A stretch of 19,140 nt of DNA from Prolixibacteraceae bacterium UBA6029 (GCA_002429385.1 DIZL01000047.1:1-19140), one strand, 5' to 3'; counted from the stretch's first letter, positions 5,934-13,706 are shown. Notes: generated from the letters alone by a model not told the origin. Made by a program: numbers and translations.

Positions 5934-6605
5934 TTACTTTTTTCTGCCAATTTTTTCCCATTCCATACGGTCAAAGTGATCGTTGATGCTATATTCAATC
6001 CGGTTATCGCCAAAACTATCTTTCAGAATATCCAGGGAGCGAAAGTTAATGATAACCTGTTCAGCTTTCTTGTAACTCAAGTGAGCGATGCGCGAATATT
6101 TGCCTACCGATATTCTCTTATTGTTTTCAAGGTAATCAAGCAGACATTTTTCATCCTCAGAGAAGCTGATCAGTATTCCATCCGCACTCTTCTTCCGTTT
6201 CCAGACTTCAATCATGATCTTGTTGGCAAGTCTGTTTTCGTCATCCTTACGGAAATAAGCCCACCATTTGCCTTCATCGTCGAGTGCATAATGTGGTTTT
6301 TCGTCACTGGGATCAATGATTACTTCCAGAACTGTTTTCCCTTCCACAAAATGTTGCCTGGTGGTGAATTCAATGGCTGGTTTTGAATACATTTTGGCTG
6401 CTGAATCTACCATGTAATACTCTTCATCCGAACGAACGCCCACAATACGTCCATTGTCCTTTACCCCGACAAGCAGACGACCCCCGTCGGTATTGGCAAA
6501 AGCCACTAAAGTACGGGCGATTTTCCTGGAGTCGCTGATACAGTATTTAAAATCCTGCTGTTGATGCTCGCCCTCTTCAATCAGTTTGATGATAGATTTA
6601 TTCAT
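5934..6605 (-). CDS. AlbA_2/Schlafen-type ATP-binding regulator-like protein
   Basis: A protein of 223 residues. Residues 9-130 match the AlbA_2 domain (formerly AAA-4 divergent, Schlafen-type): EGEHQQQDFKY in place of E-S-x-x-L-E-F-K, then the conserved VAFANTDGGRLLVGVKDNG (34-52) and RIVGVRSDE. The C-terminal region FSEDEKCLLDYLENNKRI through KYSRIAHLSYKKAEQVI resembles a winged helix-turn-helix. Such proteins are usually putative transcriptional regulators; the true role is unclear. I chose MNKS at 6605 over the ATG seven codons upstream, which lies in a GTTCAAAG repeat. No obvious partner; it stands between two unrelated minus-strand genes. Confidence 0.75.
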   Translation of the reverse strand: MNKSIIKLIEEGEHQQQDFKYCISDSRKIARTLVAFANTDGGRLLVGVKDNGRIVGVRSDEEYYMVDSAAKMYSKPAIEFTTRQHFVEGKTVLEVIIDPSDEKPHYALDDEGKWWAYFRKDDENRLANKIMIEVWKRKKSADGILISFSEDEKCLLDYLENNKRISVGKYSRIAHLSYKKAEQVIINFRSLDILKDSFGDNRIEYSINDHFDRMEWEKIGRKK

Positions 6606-6615
6606 CGTGAATACC

Positions 6616-6653
6616 TTCAAGTTCAAAGTTTCAAGTTCAAAGTTTCAAGTTTC
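6616..6653. repeat. GTTTCAAG/GTTCAAAG short tandem repeat
   Basis: The 14-bp unit CAAGTTCAAAGTTT occurs twice in tandem (6618-6631 and 6632-6645), followed by CAAGTTTC. Related sequence lies at 9231-9250 and, in a variant form, at 13391-13412. Each is close to a gene end; no function is known to me. Confidence 0.75.
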
Positions 6654-6758
6654 TCTATCAGGATTCTTATTATAGAAAGAAACTTCCCCTCATTCATTAG
6701 AAACTGTTTTTATACAATAATCACAACAATCACAACCCTTTTAACCCGACAACAATTT

Positions 6759-7640
6759 TCATATCTGAATCCCAAATAAGATCCGAACCACATAACCCAA
6801 TCCGAAGGAAATAAGGGCAACCACAGTGCTTAAAATTACCATTTCCAGAAAACGTTTCCTGAATGGCTGATCGTTAGCTACCGAGAGGTAGTATGTAAAA
6901 AGGAACACAATCAGGATCGAGATTATCAATGAAGCCAGCAGCGCGATAAACACCGAAGATAAAATCAGGAAGGGCGCTATTAGCAATACCACGGCAATGA
7001 TATAGGCGAAGCCTGTAAATGAAGCAGATTTAATGGCCTGATCACTTTTGCCATCGGTTCTGTTTGATAAGTATTCGGATGATGCCATCGAAAGTGCCCC
7101 GGCTATACCTGTAATAATTCCAACCAAAGCCACCAGTTTAGTGTTTTGAAGTGCAAAGGTCAGCCCGGCTAAAGTCCCCAGTATTTCGACCAATGCATCG
7201 TTTAAACCCAATACAATCGAACCCATATATTTCAGATGATCTTCCTGAATCATTCCCAGTAACTCTTTTTCATGCTTGTTCTCGTCTTCTGCAACGATAA
7301 GCGCCTCCGGTACTTCGGTTGCAATTAATGCATAATTGAGTTGCGCCTTTTCTTCGCCTTTTTCCATTAGTTTCAGGCCAAAGGTCAAGCCGAAGATCTT
7401 TGATATCCAATAGTATTTGTTAACATCCCATTGACTTGGCGAGACTTCTTTGTTGGTATATGACGACCAAATCCCATAATGTTTCAACTCATCGGCAGCA
7501 ATCTGTGTAAGAATCTTCTGGTTTTCTGAATCCTTTATTTGTCCTGCCAGTTTGGTGTATATATGGTATTCGGTAATTTCTCCACGCTGTGCGAAGATCA
7601 ACTGCTGACGAATTTCAGGTGAAATTGGTTTCTTTATCAT
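6759..7640 (-). CDS. MbfA-like ferritin-domain/VIT1 iron exporter
   Basis: A 293-residue fusion of a ferritin-like helical domain and a VIT1/CCC1 membrane domain. The N-terminal part (about 12-135) carries metal-ligand candidates in ferritin-type positions: E21 and E24 (RGEITEY), ADELKHY (E51, H54), and AEDENKHEKE (E120, H123). The C-terminal part has five hydrophobic segments, starting GSIVLGLNDALVEILGTLAGL (about 140-160), the VIT1 signature, then GIITGIAGALSMASSEYLS. This architecture matches membrane-bound ferritin MbfA, which exports iron and protects against iron and peroxide stress. I see no Fur- or Irr-type site upstream. It is transcribed towards the AlbA_2 gene, about 150 bp away. 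Confidence 0.85.
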   Translation of the reverse strand: MIKKPISPEIRQQLIFAQRGEITEYHIYTKLAGQIKDSENQKILTQIAADELKHYGIWSSYTNKEVSPSQWDVNKYYWISKIFGLTFGLKLMEKGEEKAQLNYALIATEVPEALIVAEDENKHEKELLGMIQEDHLKYMGSIVLGLNDALVEILGTLAGLTFALQNTKLVALVGIITGIAGALSMASSEYLSNRTDGKSDQAIKSASFTGFAYIIAVVLLIAPFLILSSVFIALLASLIISILIVFLFTYYLSVANDQPFRKRFLEMVILSTVVALISFGLGYVVRILFGIQI

Positions 7641-7701
7641 GTCATTTAAACTATTTGGTATAAATCATCCTGATTTTTCAATCGTTCCTCTTTCCCTGTC
7701 A

Positions 7702-7720
7702 TCCTGAACTTGTTTCAGGA
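7702..7720. repeat. REP-like hairpin
   Basis: TCCTGAA (7702-7708) and TTCAGGA (7714-7720) are exact reverse complements around CTTGT. Preceded by CTGTCA, it is a variant of the GTCATCCCGAA hairpins at 83-113 and 2189-2209, here between the GNAT and MbfA-like genes. Confidence 0.65.
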
Positions 7721-7749
7721 CCCCCTCCTAACTTCCCTTTCCTCTTTTC

Positions 7750-8199
7750 TCATCCTTTCATCCACTCAAACATCTGGTAATGCTCGGCAGTCATGCCCAG
7801 ATGCTCATATACGCTGTGCGCAGAGGTATTGGTTTTATCTGCATATAGCCGAATACCACGTAAATCAGGATTTGAAGCCACCAATTCCTGAACATGCTTA
7901 TACAAATGACTAAAAATGCTGCGTTTACGGAATTCGGGTTGAACATATACCGATTGGATCCATAGAACAGTTCCGTTGCGCCAATCGCTCCATTCAAAGG
8001 TCGTGAGTAAGGAACCAACTACTTTCCCATTCAGTTCAGCCACATAATAAATGCCTTTTGCCGGATCTGCAAAAACGGCTGCGACACCCTTCACAACTGT
8101 AAGTTCTTCTAATTTAAGTTGTTCTGTTTCCCATGCCATAGCCAGTTGAAATTCAACCACGCTGAGTGAATCTGTTTCGTTTGCCTTTCGGATAATCAT
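7750..8199 (-). CDS. GNAT-family N-acetyltransferase
   Basis: A 149-residue GNAT-fold enzyme expected to acetylate a small amine or protein amino group from acetyl-CoA. MIIRKANETD at the start is the usual first strand. Strand 4 and the acetyl-CoA loop are IQSVYVQPEFRKRSIFSHLY (81-100), and the last conserved part is NTSAHSVYEHLGM (124-136). The pyrophosphate loop reads R-K-R-S-I-F where the family consensus is (R/Q)-x-x-G-x-G/A, so the first Gly is Ser; related one-domain GNATs tolerate variation here. Substrate unknown. It is the first gene of the minus-strand run, divergent from yjjX. Confidence 0.85.
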   Translation of the reverse strand: MIIRKANETDSLSVVEFQLAMAWETEQLKLEELTVVKGVAAVFADPAKGIYYVAELNGKVVGSLLTTFEWSDWRNGTVLWIQSVYVQPEFRKRSIFSHLYKHVQELVASNPDLRGIRLYADKTNTSAHSVYEHLGMTAEHYQMFEWMKG

Positions 8200-8344
8200 T
8201 CTTTGGTATTTAAATTGAACTGGCTAATTTAATAAAATAGTCTCCTTCGAGGAGTATGTTCCGATTTAAAACCTAAAACACACTGAAGTGTTCAATGGAT
8301 ATCATTGTTTTTCGTATTTTGGCAGCATATTTATGTTGACATCT

Positions 8345-8815
8345 ATGATTAAAATTGTTGTTGCTTCCAGAAATCCAGTGAAGATGGAAGCTGTGAAAGA
8401 AGGTTTGTCAGTTTTCCTGAATACTGAAATTGAAATACATGGTGTAACGGTTCAAAGCGGTGTGCCGGACCAGCCGATGGGCAATGCCGAAACATTGCAG
8501 GGTGCCGAAATCAGGGTTGAAAATGCACAGGTTCAATACCCGGGTTACGATTATTATGTAGGTGTTGAGGGTGGGGTAGAAGATACACAATCGGAATTAA
8601 TGGCTTTTGCCTGGATTGTGATCAGCAATGGTAAGAAGACCGGAAAGGCCCGGACTGCAAGCTTCTTTCTTCCTCTTGAAGTGGCCAGACTTGTGCATCA
8701 GGGTATGGAATTAGGTGATGCCGATGATATTGTGTTTGCTAAAAGTAATTCAAAACAACAGAATGGCGCCATTGGTTTGCTAACCAAAGATGTAATTTCA
8801 CGCAAAACCCTGTAA
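8345..8815 (+). CDS. yjjX: Inosine/xanthosine triphosphatase YjjX, cut short by an in-frame stop
   Basis: YjjX-family house-cleaning NTPase that removes non-canonical ITP/XTP from the nucleotide pool. Family blocks are clear: VVASRNPVKMEAV (5-17), the ESGVPEQP-like QSGVPDQPMGNAET (37-50), the EAGI-like VGVEGGVED (72-80), TASFFLP (104-110), and QQNGAIGLLTKDVISRKTL (138-156). The reading frame stops at TAA (8813-8815) after 156 residues. In the same frame the following 18 codons encode the rest of the expected C-terminus, so TAA replaces the usual Tyr codon. The product would lack its last helix and may be inactive or unstable. I chose the ATG at 8345; the open frame begins 19 codons earlier but that extension is not conserved in the family. 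Confidence 0.85.
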   Translation: MIKIVVASRNPVKMEAVKEGLSVFLNTEIEIHGVTVQSGVPDQPMGNAETLQGAEIRVENAQVQYPGYDYYVGVEGGVEDTQSELMAFAWIVISNGKKTGKARTASFFLPLEVARLVHQGMELGDADDIVFAKSNSKQQNGAIGLLTKDVISRKTL

Positions 8816-8872
8816 CTTCCGGCCGTTCAGATGGCTTTTATCCCTTTCCTGAATCCCGGATTGTACCCATAA
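8816..8872 (+). pseudogene. Severed C-terminal coding remnant of yjjX
   Basis: Directly after the TAA at 8813-8815 the same frame reads LPAVQMAFIPFLNPGLYP before a second TAA (8870-8872). This matches the YjjX C-terminus (E. coli ...VYHQAVILALSPFHNAVY). Conservation to the next stop suggests a recent mutation or a sequencing error. The second stop would end 4 bp from the convergent CMD-like gene. Confidence 0.75.
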
Positions 8873-8876
8873 GATT

Positions 8877-9221
8877 CTATTGATTCTGCAATTCTTCCCA
8901 ATACTCAACGGCACGCCGGGTATGAGGAATGACGATGGTTCCGCCAACCAGGTTTGCTACCGAGAATATTTCGAATACCTCGTCAGTTGTTACTCCCAGT
9001 TCATAACATTTACCCAGATGATATTTCACACAATCGTCGCAGCGTAGTACCATCGAAGATACCAGACCAAGCATTTCCTTGGTTTTGGTACTCAAAGCGC
9101 CTTCCTGGTATGTCAAAGTATCTACACTGTAAATACGTTTCATCACTTTGTTATCCGCCGCCATGATTCGTTCATTCATCCTGGTGCGGTAATCGTTGAA
9201 ATCATCAATTAGTTTGCTCAT
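8877..9221 (-). CDS. Carboxymuconolactone decarboxylase/AhpD-like protein
   Basis: A small 114-residue all-helical protein of the CMD/AhpD superfamily. The characteristic motif LRCDDCVKYHLGKCYELG has C61-x2-C64-x3-H68, the AhpD-type redox centre, which favours a peroxidase-partner or disulfide-reductase role over lactone decarboxylation. The C-terminal VANLVGGTIVIPHTRRAVEYW is also typical. Members of this family act in peroxide defence or as subunits of larger assemblies; the specific partner is not visible here. Its coding end almost touches the ancestral end of yjjX, so the two genes are convergent with no room for a separate terminator. Confidence 0.85.
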   Translation of the reverse strand: MSKLIDDFNDYRTRMNERIMAADNKVMKRIYSVDTLTYQEGALSTKTKEMLGLVSSMVLRCDDCVKYHLGKCYELGVTTDEVFEIFSVANLVGGTIVIPHTRRAVEYWEELQNQ

Positions 9222-9230
9222 AGCTATAAA

Positions 9231-9250
9231 GTTTCAAGTTTCAAGTTCAA
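9231..9250. repeat. GTTTCAAG short repeat
   Basis: GTTTCAAGTTTCAAGTTCAA, related to 6616-6653. The following bases (9257-9340) contain several GTCATT copies and the opposite AATGAC, so a weak hairpin is possible between miaB and the CMD-like gene. Confidence 0.6.
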
Positions 9251-9357
9251 AAAGGTCGTTTGTTGTCATTAAGTCATTGATGGTCATTGATTGTCATTTC
9301 AAGAGTTGCTTTACGATAAATGACGTGAAACAAATGACAATGACTAAATAAATACTG

Positions 9358-10692
9358 CTATTCTTCCACCACTTCTCCAATCAGGGTGGTTTGTGTGCAT
9401 TTCGTCACTTTTACCTGAATGTAATCCCCTTTCTGAATGTTATTTGCTGGGAAAACAATTACCTTATTTTGTGAAGTCCGGCCAAAGAGTTCAAGCTTGC
9501 TCTTTTTTGAAGTTCCTTCAACCAGCACTTCGAAGGTCTTCCCGATGTCACGTTGATTGCTTTCGAGCGACAGGCGGTTGTGTAGGGTAATTATTTCATC
9601 CAGTCGACGCAGCTTTTCTTCTTCAGGAACATCGTCAGGCAAATGTTCGTGGGCATAAGTTCCTGGCCGCTCTGAATATTTAAACATAAAGGCCATGTCA
9701 AACTTCACTTCTTCCATCAGCGATAGTGTTTCCTGATGATCTTCCAGAGTTTCGGTGCAGAAACCGCAGAACACATCCGTACTAAGTCCGCAATCGGGTA
9801 AAATCTCATGAATGGCCCTGATGCGGTCAAGATACCACTCCCGGTCATACTTGCGGTTCATCAGTTTCAGTATGCGCGAACTGCCCGATTGAATGGGCAG
9901 ATGGATGTGCCGGCAAAGGTTTGGATGTTTGGCAATGGCCCGCAGTACTTTATCCGACATGTCCTTGGGGTGAGAGGTCGTAAACCGGATGCGAACCAAT
10001 GGATCCACTTCAGCAACCAATTCAAGCAAATCCCAAAAACGGACAGGTTTCCGTTCACCCTCAGGCAACCATTTGAATGAATTTACATTCTGTCCAAGAA
10101 GTGTTACCTCCCGATATCCTTTTTGTGCCAGGTCTTTCACTTCGTTCACGATATCCTGCGGATCACGGCTGCGTTCCCTTCCACGGGTATAGGGAACAAT
10201 GCAGTAAGTGCAGAAATTGTTACAGCCACGGGTAATGCTCACGAATCCTGAAAGTGTTTTCTCTCCAATCCTGACAGGGGTAATTTTATCGTAGGTTTCG
10301 TTTTCCGAAAGTTCAACATTAATGGCCCCTGTTCCCTTTTGTGCCTTATCGATCAGGAAGGGCAGATCACGGTAGGCATCGGGTCCGGCAACCAGGTCGA
10401 CCGCCGGATGTGCCAGCAACTCATCGCCAAGGCGTTCGGCCATACAACCCAAAACACCAACGATCAACTGTTTATTCTTTTTCTTCAGGCTTTTGAAATA
10501 ATCCAGGCGATGCCATATCCGTTGTTCGGCATTATCCCTCACGGAACAGGTATTCAGAAAAATGGCATCGGCACCATCGGCACTTTGTACCGCTTCGTAA
10601 CTCCGGTCCTGAAGGATGGCTGCAACCACCTCGCTGTCGGCTACATTCATTTGGCAGCCATATGTCTCAATGAATAACTTTTTCTTTTCCAA
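9358..10692 (-). CDS. miaB: tRNA-2-methylthio-N6-dimethylallyladenosine synthase MiaB
   Basis: Radical-SAM methylthiotransferase that converts i6A37 to ms2i6A37 in tRNAs reading UNN codons. The N-terminal UPF0004 domain has its three cluster-binding cysteines: YGCQMNVADSE (C13), NTCSVRDNAEQ (C49) and GCMAERLG (C83). The radical-SAM core has GCNNFCTYCIVPYTRGRERSR (C157, C161, C164). GQNVNSF and the C-terminal TRAM domain (about 375-444) follow. Length of 444 residues is normal. No ATG lies near the N-terminus. TTG codons occur at 10716 and 10692; I prefer 10692 because it gives MEKKKLFIETYGCQMN, the usual family start. A third of the way through, GRERSRDP matches MiaB rather than MtaB or RimO. 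Confidence 0.95.
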   Translation of the reverse strand: MEKKKLFIETYGCQMNVADSEVVAAILQDRSYEAVQSADGADAIFLNTCSVRDNAEQRIWHRLDYFKSLKKKNKQLIVGVLGCMAERLGDELLAHPAVDLVAGPDAYRDLPFLIDKAQKGTGAINVELSENETYDKITPVRIGEKTLSGFVSITRGCNNFCTYCIVPYTRGRERSRDPQDIVNEVKDLAQKGYREVTLLGQNVNSFKWLPEGERKPVRFWDLLELVAEVDPLVRIRFTTSHPKDMSDKVLRAIAKHPNLCRHIHLPIQSGSSRILKLMNRKYDREWYLDRIRAIHEILPDCGLSTDVFCGFCTETLEDHQETLSLMEEVKFDMAFMFKYSERPGTYAHEHLPDDVPEEEKLRRLDEIITLHNRLSLESNQRDIGKTFEVLVEGTSKKSKLELFGRTSQNKVIVFPANNIQKGDYIQVKVTKCTQTTLIGEVVEE

Positions 10693-10949
10693 TGTGTATC
10701 TGATTTGAAGTTGCAAATTTCACTATTTTTCAGGAATAAGCAAGGGCATATGGCACAGGGCATGGAGCAATGAAAAGGAAAACAGCAGATCGGTTATGAA
10801 ATCAAAAAATTAACATACTGGGGAAAAAATTAGTTCAATAGAAAAGGTTTTTATTTGTATTTCCCGGTCCGTTGGCTTTAAATGGATTGATTTATAGTAT
10901 TTTATTCTTTAATCGGGCTTTGCCTGCGAAATACAGTATGGCTTTTCGG

Positions 10950-10981
10950 TTTAATCATGTGCCATTAAATCCTTATATTTG
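10950..10981 (+). promoter_or_regulatory. Promoter of the SPOR-PurF-like operon
   Basis: TATATTTG (10974-10981) matches TAnnTTTG exactly. TTTA at 10950-10953, 20 bp before it, is a one-mismatch -33 box. The ATG of the SPOR gene is 20 bases downstream of the -7 box. The rest of the 10717-10949 intergenic stretch shows no other feature to me. Confidence 0.6.
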
Positions 10982-11001
10982 CAGACTCAAAAACTGATCG
11001 T

Positions 11002-11496
11002 ATGAAGTATTTGTGTAGCGTAATCTTCTTTTTTATACTTTTCAGCTCACAAGGGTATGCGCAAAAGGATACGCTTGACCAGAACTCAGGTATTTCGGGC
11101 CAGACTGCAAAGATGGAAGAACTTCTTGGGAAACTGCAGATCAGACAGGACCCACGCATTACCGATTTACTTATCCGGCATTCTCAGATTAACCAGCGCA
11201 GGCGCGGAACAGACGGATTCCGTCTGGAGATATTCTTCGCTTCCGATACCAAGGCCCGCGAACAGGCCGAGCGTGTGAAGAACGAATTCAGTACCCTGTT
11301 CCCGGATATCACCAACTACCTTTTGTTTCAGACACCAAATTTTAAAGTGCGTATCGGCGATTTCCGAAGCAAGAGTGAAGCCTTGAAAACAAAGGCCTTT
11401 ATCTCGTCGAAATACCCGAATGCCTTTATCGTAAAAGATAATATCCGATTTCCTGAATTTTTTACTAAGAAAGTAGAACAAAGCCAACAACAATGA
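11002..11496 (+). CDS. Secreted or periplasmic SPOR-domain protein
   Basis: A 164-residue protein with a signal peptide: MKYLCSVIFFFILFSSQGYA then cleavage before QKD. The mature part has a linker (about 30-68) and a C-terminal SPOR-like domain (about 70-147) with the expected strand-helix-strand-strand-helix-strand order: GFRLEIFFASDTKAREQAERV, NYLLFQTPNFKVRIGDF (the conserved V-R-I/V-G-x-F), RSKSEALKTKAFISSKYP, AFIV. SPOR domains bind denuded peptidoglycan, often at division sites. The gene overlaps the next one by ATGA, an unusual translational coupling of an envelope protein with a PurF-like enzyme. The link may be chance or lineage-specific. Confidence 0.8.
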   Translation: MKYLCSVIFFFILFSSQGYAQKDTLDQNSGISGQTAKMEELLGKLQIRQDPRITDLLIRHSQINQRRRGTDGFRLEIFFASDTKAREQAERVKNEFSTLFPDITNYLLFQTPNFKVRIGDFRSKSEALKTKAFISSKYPNAFIVKDNIRFPEFFTKKVEQSQQQ

Positions 11497-13391
11497 GCGA
11501 ATTGATTAAGCACGAGTGTGGGATAGCATTGATTAGGTTACGTAAACCACTTGAATTTTACAAGGAAAAGTACGGAACATGGCAATACGGCCTGAATAAG
11601 CTTTATCTGCTGATGGAGAAACAACACAACCGTGGCCAGGATGGGGCAGGAATTGTGAATGTGAAGATGGAACTCGATCCCGGTCAGGAATACATCAACC
11701 GGCATCGTTCCATAGAACAAAACCCGATCAAAAATATCTTCGATAAGGTAGCCAAAGGGGTGAAGAAAGCGGAGAAAAATAAACCCAAAGGGGCTGATGT
11801 CCGTTGGATCTACGAAAATGTACCCTTTTCAGGCGAAGTTTATCTTGGTCACCTGCGCTACGGTACTTTCGGCCGGAACAGCATTGAATTCGTTCACCCG
11901 GTGATGCGCCAGAATAACTGGAAATCAAGAACACTGGTGCTGGCCGGAAACTTTAACCTTACCAATACGGATGAACTTTTCCAGAAACTGATTGCCCTGG
12001 GACAACATCCCAAAGCCTATACAGACACGGTTACCATTCTTGAAAAGGTGGGGCATTTTCTGGATGAAGAGAATCAGATGCACTTCAGAAACTATAAGAA
12101 CGATGGGTTTTCGAACCGTGAGATATCACCAATGATCGAAAGGAATCTGGATGTTCAGAAGGTTCTCGAAAATGCCAGTAAAGACTGGGATGGAGGATAT
12201 GCCATTGCCGGTATGTTTGGTCATGGTGATGCCTTTGTGATGCGCGACCCCTGGGGAATACGTCCAGCATTCTATTATTACGACGACGAAATTGTAGTTG
12301 TTGCTTCAGAACGCCCCGTGATTCAGACCGTGATGAATGTGAGGGCCGATGATGTAAGTGAAGTCAAGCCCGGTGAGGCATTGATCATTAAGAAAGACGG
12401 ATTGGTTACCAGTAAAATGATTCGTGTGCCTCATACCCGTCGCTCCTGTTCGTTTGAACGCATTTATTTCTCACGTGGAAGCGATAAAGACATTTACCAG
12501 GAACGGAAAATGCTTGGCCGCCTGCTTTCACCCGCAGTCCTGAAATCAATCGATTACGACATCGAAAATACGGTGTTTTCATTTATCCCGAATACTTCTG
12601 AAACAGCTTTCTACGGACTTGTTCAGGGCGTACGGCAATATTGCGTCGACTGGAAGATCAAGGAACTGAAAGAGCGCAACGGAAGCATCACCAATGAAGA
12701 AATGGAAGTGGTCCTGTCGGTTGAGCCCAGGGTCGAGAAACTGGCTATCAAGGATGTGAAGCTGCGTACCTTTATTGCCGACGATGCCTCACGCGATGAT
12801 CTGGTAGCCCATGTGTATGATGTCACTTACGGTATCATCCGCAACAATGTCGATACGCTGGTCATTATTGATGATTCGATTGTTCGGGGGACTACCCTGA
12901 AGAATAGTATCCTGAAAATACTCGATCGCCTGCACCCAAAGAAGATCATCGTTGTTTCTTCAGCACCCCAGATCCGCTATCCCGATTGTTACGGCATCGA
13001 CATGGCTGTTCTCGATAAGTTTATTGCCTTTACCGCCACCATTGAGCTGCTGAAAGAAACGAATCAGGAACATCTCATCGACGAAGTTTACCGTAAATGC
13101 AAGGAACAGGAAAACCTGCCCAAAGAAGAGATTGTAAACTACGTGAAAGAAATATACCGCCCGTTCAAGGCTGAAGAAGTATCTGCTAAAATAGCCGAAC
13201 TTCTGAAACCCGATGATTGTGTGGCCGATGTTGAAATCATTTACCAGACCATCGAAAATCTGCATCTGGCCTGCCCCAACGATACCGGCGACTGGTATTT
13301 CACAGGCAACTATCCGACTCCTGGTGGAAACAAGGTGGTAAACACTTCGTTTATCAACTTTATTGAAGGGAAAGACGGAAGAGCTTACTAG
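11493..13391 (+). CDS. Long PurF-like amidophosphoribosyltransferase/class II glutamine amidotransferase
   Basis: A 632-residue protein with a class II glutamine amidotransferase domain and a PRTase domain. HECG puts the nucleophile candidate C9 where PurF has it after a short propeptide. Other PurF blocks: HNRGQDGAGIV (45-55), GHLRYGTFG (119-127), RDPWGIRP (251-258), CSFERIYFSRGSD (319-331), and the PRPP loop VIIDDSIVRGTTL (457-469). Differences from canonical PurF: about 130 residues longer, an insertion near 58-112, and GNFNLTN (152-158) where PurF has HNGNLTN, so the oxyanion-hole Gly appears as Phe. It could be a PurF paralogue with another acceptor rather than the enzyme of step one of purine synthesis. 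Start fixed by the ATGA overlap with the SPOR gene. Confidence 0.8.
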   Translation: MSELIKHECGIALIRLRKPLEFYKEKYGTWQYGLNKLYLLMEKQHNRGQDGAGIVNVKMELDPGQEYINRHRSIEQNPIKNIFDKVAKGVKKAEKNKPKGADVRWIYENVPFSGEVYLGHLRYGTFGRNSIEFVHPVMRQNNWKSRTLVLAGNFNLTNTDELFQKLIALGQHPKAYTDTVTILEKVGHFLDEENQMHFRNYKNDGFSNREISPMIERNLDVQKVLENASKDWDGGYAIAGMFGHGDAFVMRDPWGIRPAFYYYDDEIVVVASERPVIQTVMNVRADDVSEVKPGEALIIKKDGLVTSKMIRVPHTRRSCSFERIYFSRGSDKDIYQERKMLGRLLSPAVLKSIDYDIENTVFSFIPNTSETAFYGLVQGVRQYCVDWKIKELKERNGSITNEEMEVVLSVEPRVEKLAIKDVKLRTFIADDASRDDLVAHVYDVTYGIIRNNVDTLVIIDDSIVRGTTLKNSILKILDRLHPKKIIVVSSAPQIRYPDCYGIDMAVLDKFIAFTATIELLKETNQEHLIDEVYRKCKEQENLPKEEIVNYVKEIYRPFKAEEVSAKIAELLKPDDCVADVEIIYQTIENLHLACPNDTGDWYFTGNYPTPGGNKVVNTSFINFIEGKDGRAY

Positions 13392-13412
13392 TTCCAAGTT
13401 CCAGGTTCCAGG
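13391..13412. repeat. GTTCCAAG short repeat
   Basis: GTTCCAAGTTCCAGGTTCCAGG begins at the last base of the PurF-like stop codon. It is a variant of the GTTTCAAG repeats at 6616-6653 and 9231-9250. Confidence 0.55.
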
Positions 13413-13428
13413 TATAGGTTTCCGAAAA

Positions 13429-13460
13429 TTTGTACAAATACTTTATATTGGTTATATTTG
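13429..13460 (+). promoter_or_regulatory. Promoter of the toxin-antitoxin pair
   Basis: TTTG (13429-13432) and TATATTTG (13453-13460) are separated by 20 bp, an exact match to the Bacteroidota TTTG-N19-21-TAnnTTTG promoter. It ends 18 bases before the antitoxin ATG at 13479, which also argues against starting the gene at the TTG at 13458 that overlaps the -7 box. Confidence 0.75.
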
Positions 13461-13478
13461 ACTGTAAAATTTATAGCC

Positions 13479-13706
13479 ATGGTTTATAAACAGATCTATA
13501 AAACAAATACTGAAAGTCAGCTTACAATAAATCTGCCTGAGAATTTTAGAAGCAGGAAGCAAATTCTTGTCGTATTGGATGATTCTGTTGATTCCAAAGC
13601 CGCTAAAATGGATTTAATGAAAATGGCATCCAATGACCCATTGTTCCTTGCTGATATTGCTGATATTTCAAAAGATTTTAAGGATGTTGATTCTGAATTT
13701 CTATGA
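13479..13706 (+). CDS. Putative antitoxin of a MazF/PemK pair
   Basis: A 75-residue protein: a short N-terminal strand region (YKQIYKTNTESQLTINLPENF), then KQILVVLDDSV, then an acidic C-terminus with NDPLFLADIADISKDF. Small size, acidic tail, position directly before a MazF-family toxin, and ATGA overlap with it fit a type II antitoxin whose N-terminus binds DNA and whose tail binds the toxin. The LPENF element resembles short AbrB- or DUF2281-like antitoxins, but I cannot assign a family by eye. I start at the ATG at 13479, just after a strong promoter match. Confidence 0.7.
   Translation: MVYKQIYKTNTESQLTINLPENFRSRKQILVVLDDSVDSKAAKMDLMKMASNDPLFLADIADISKDFKDVDSEFL

Noticed and set aside
2671..8815. 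TAA recoded as tyrosine: two genes have TAA exactly where Tyr is expected (transposase 2671-2673, yjjX 8813-8815).
   Set aside because: Other genes in the window use TAA as their natural final stop (partner of the HEPN gene, AlbA_2-like, MazF-like, GH28-like), and the transposase also has a frameshift. Two independent mutations or errors explain it better.
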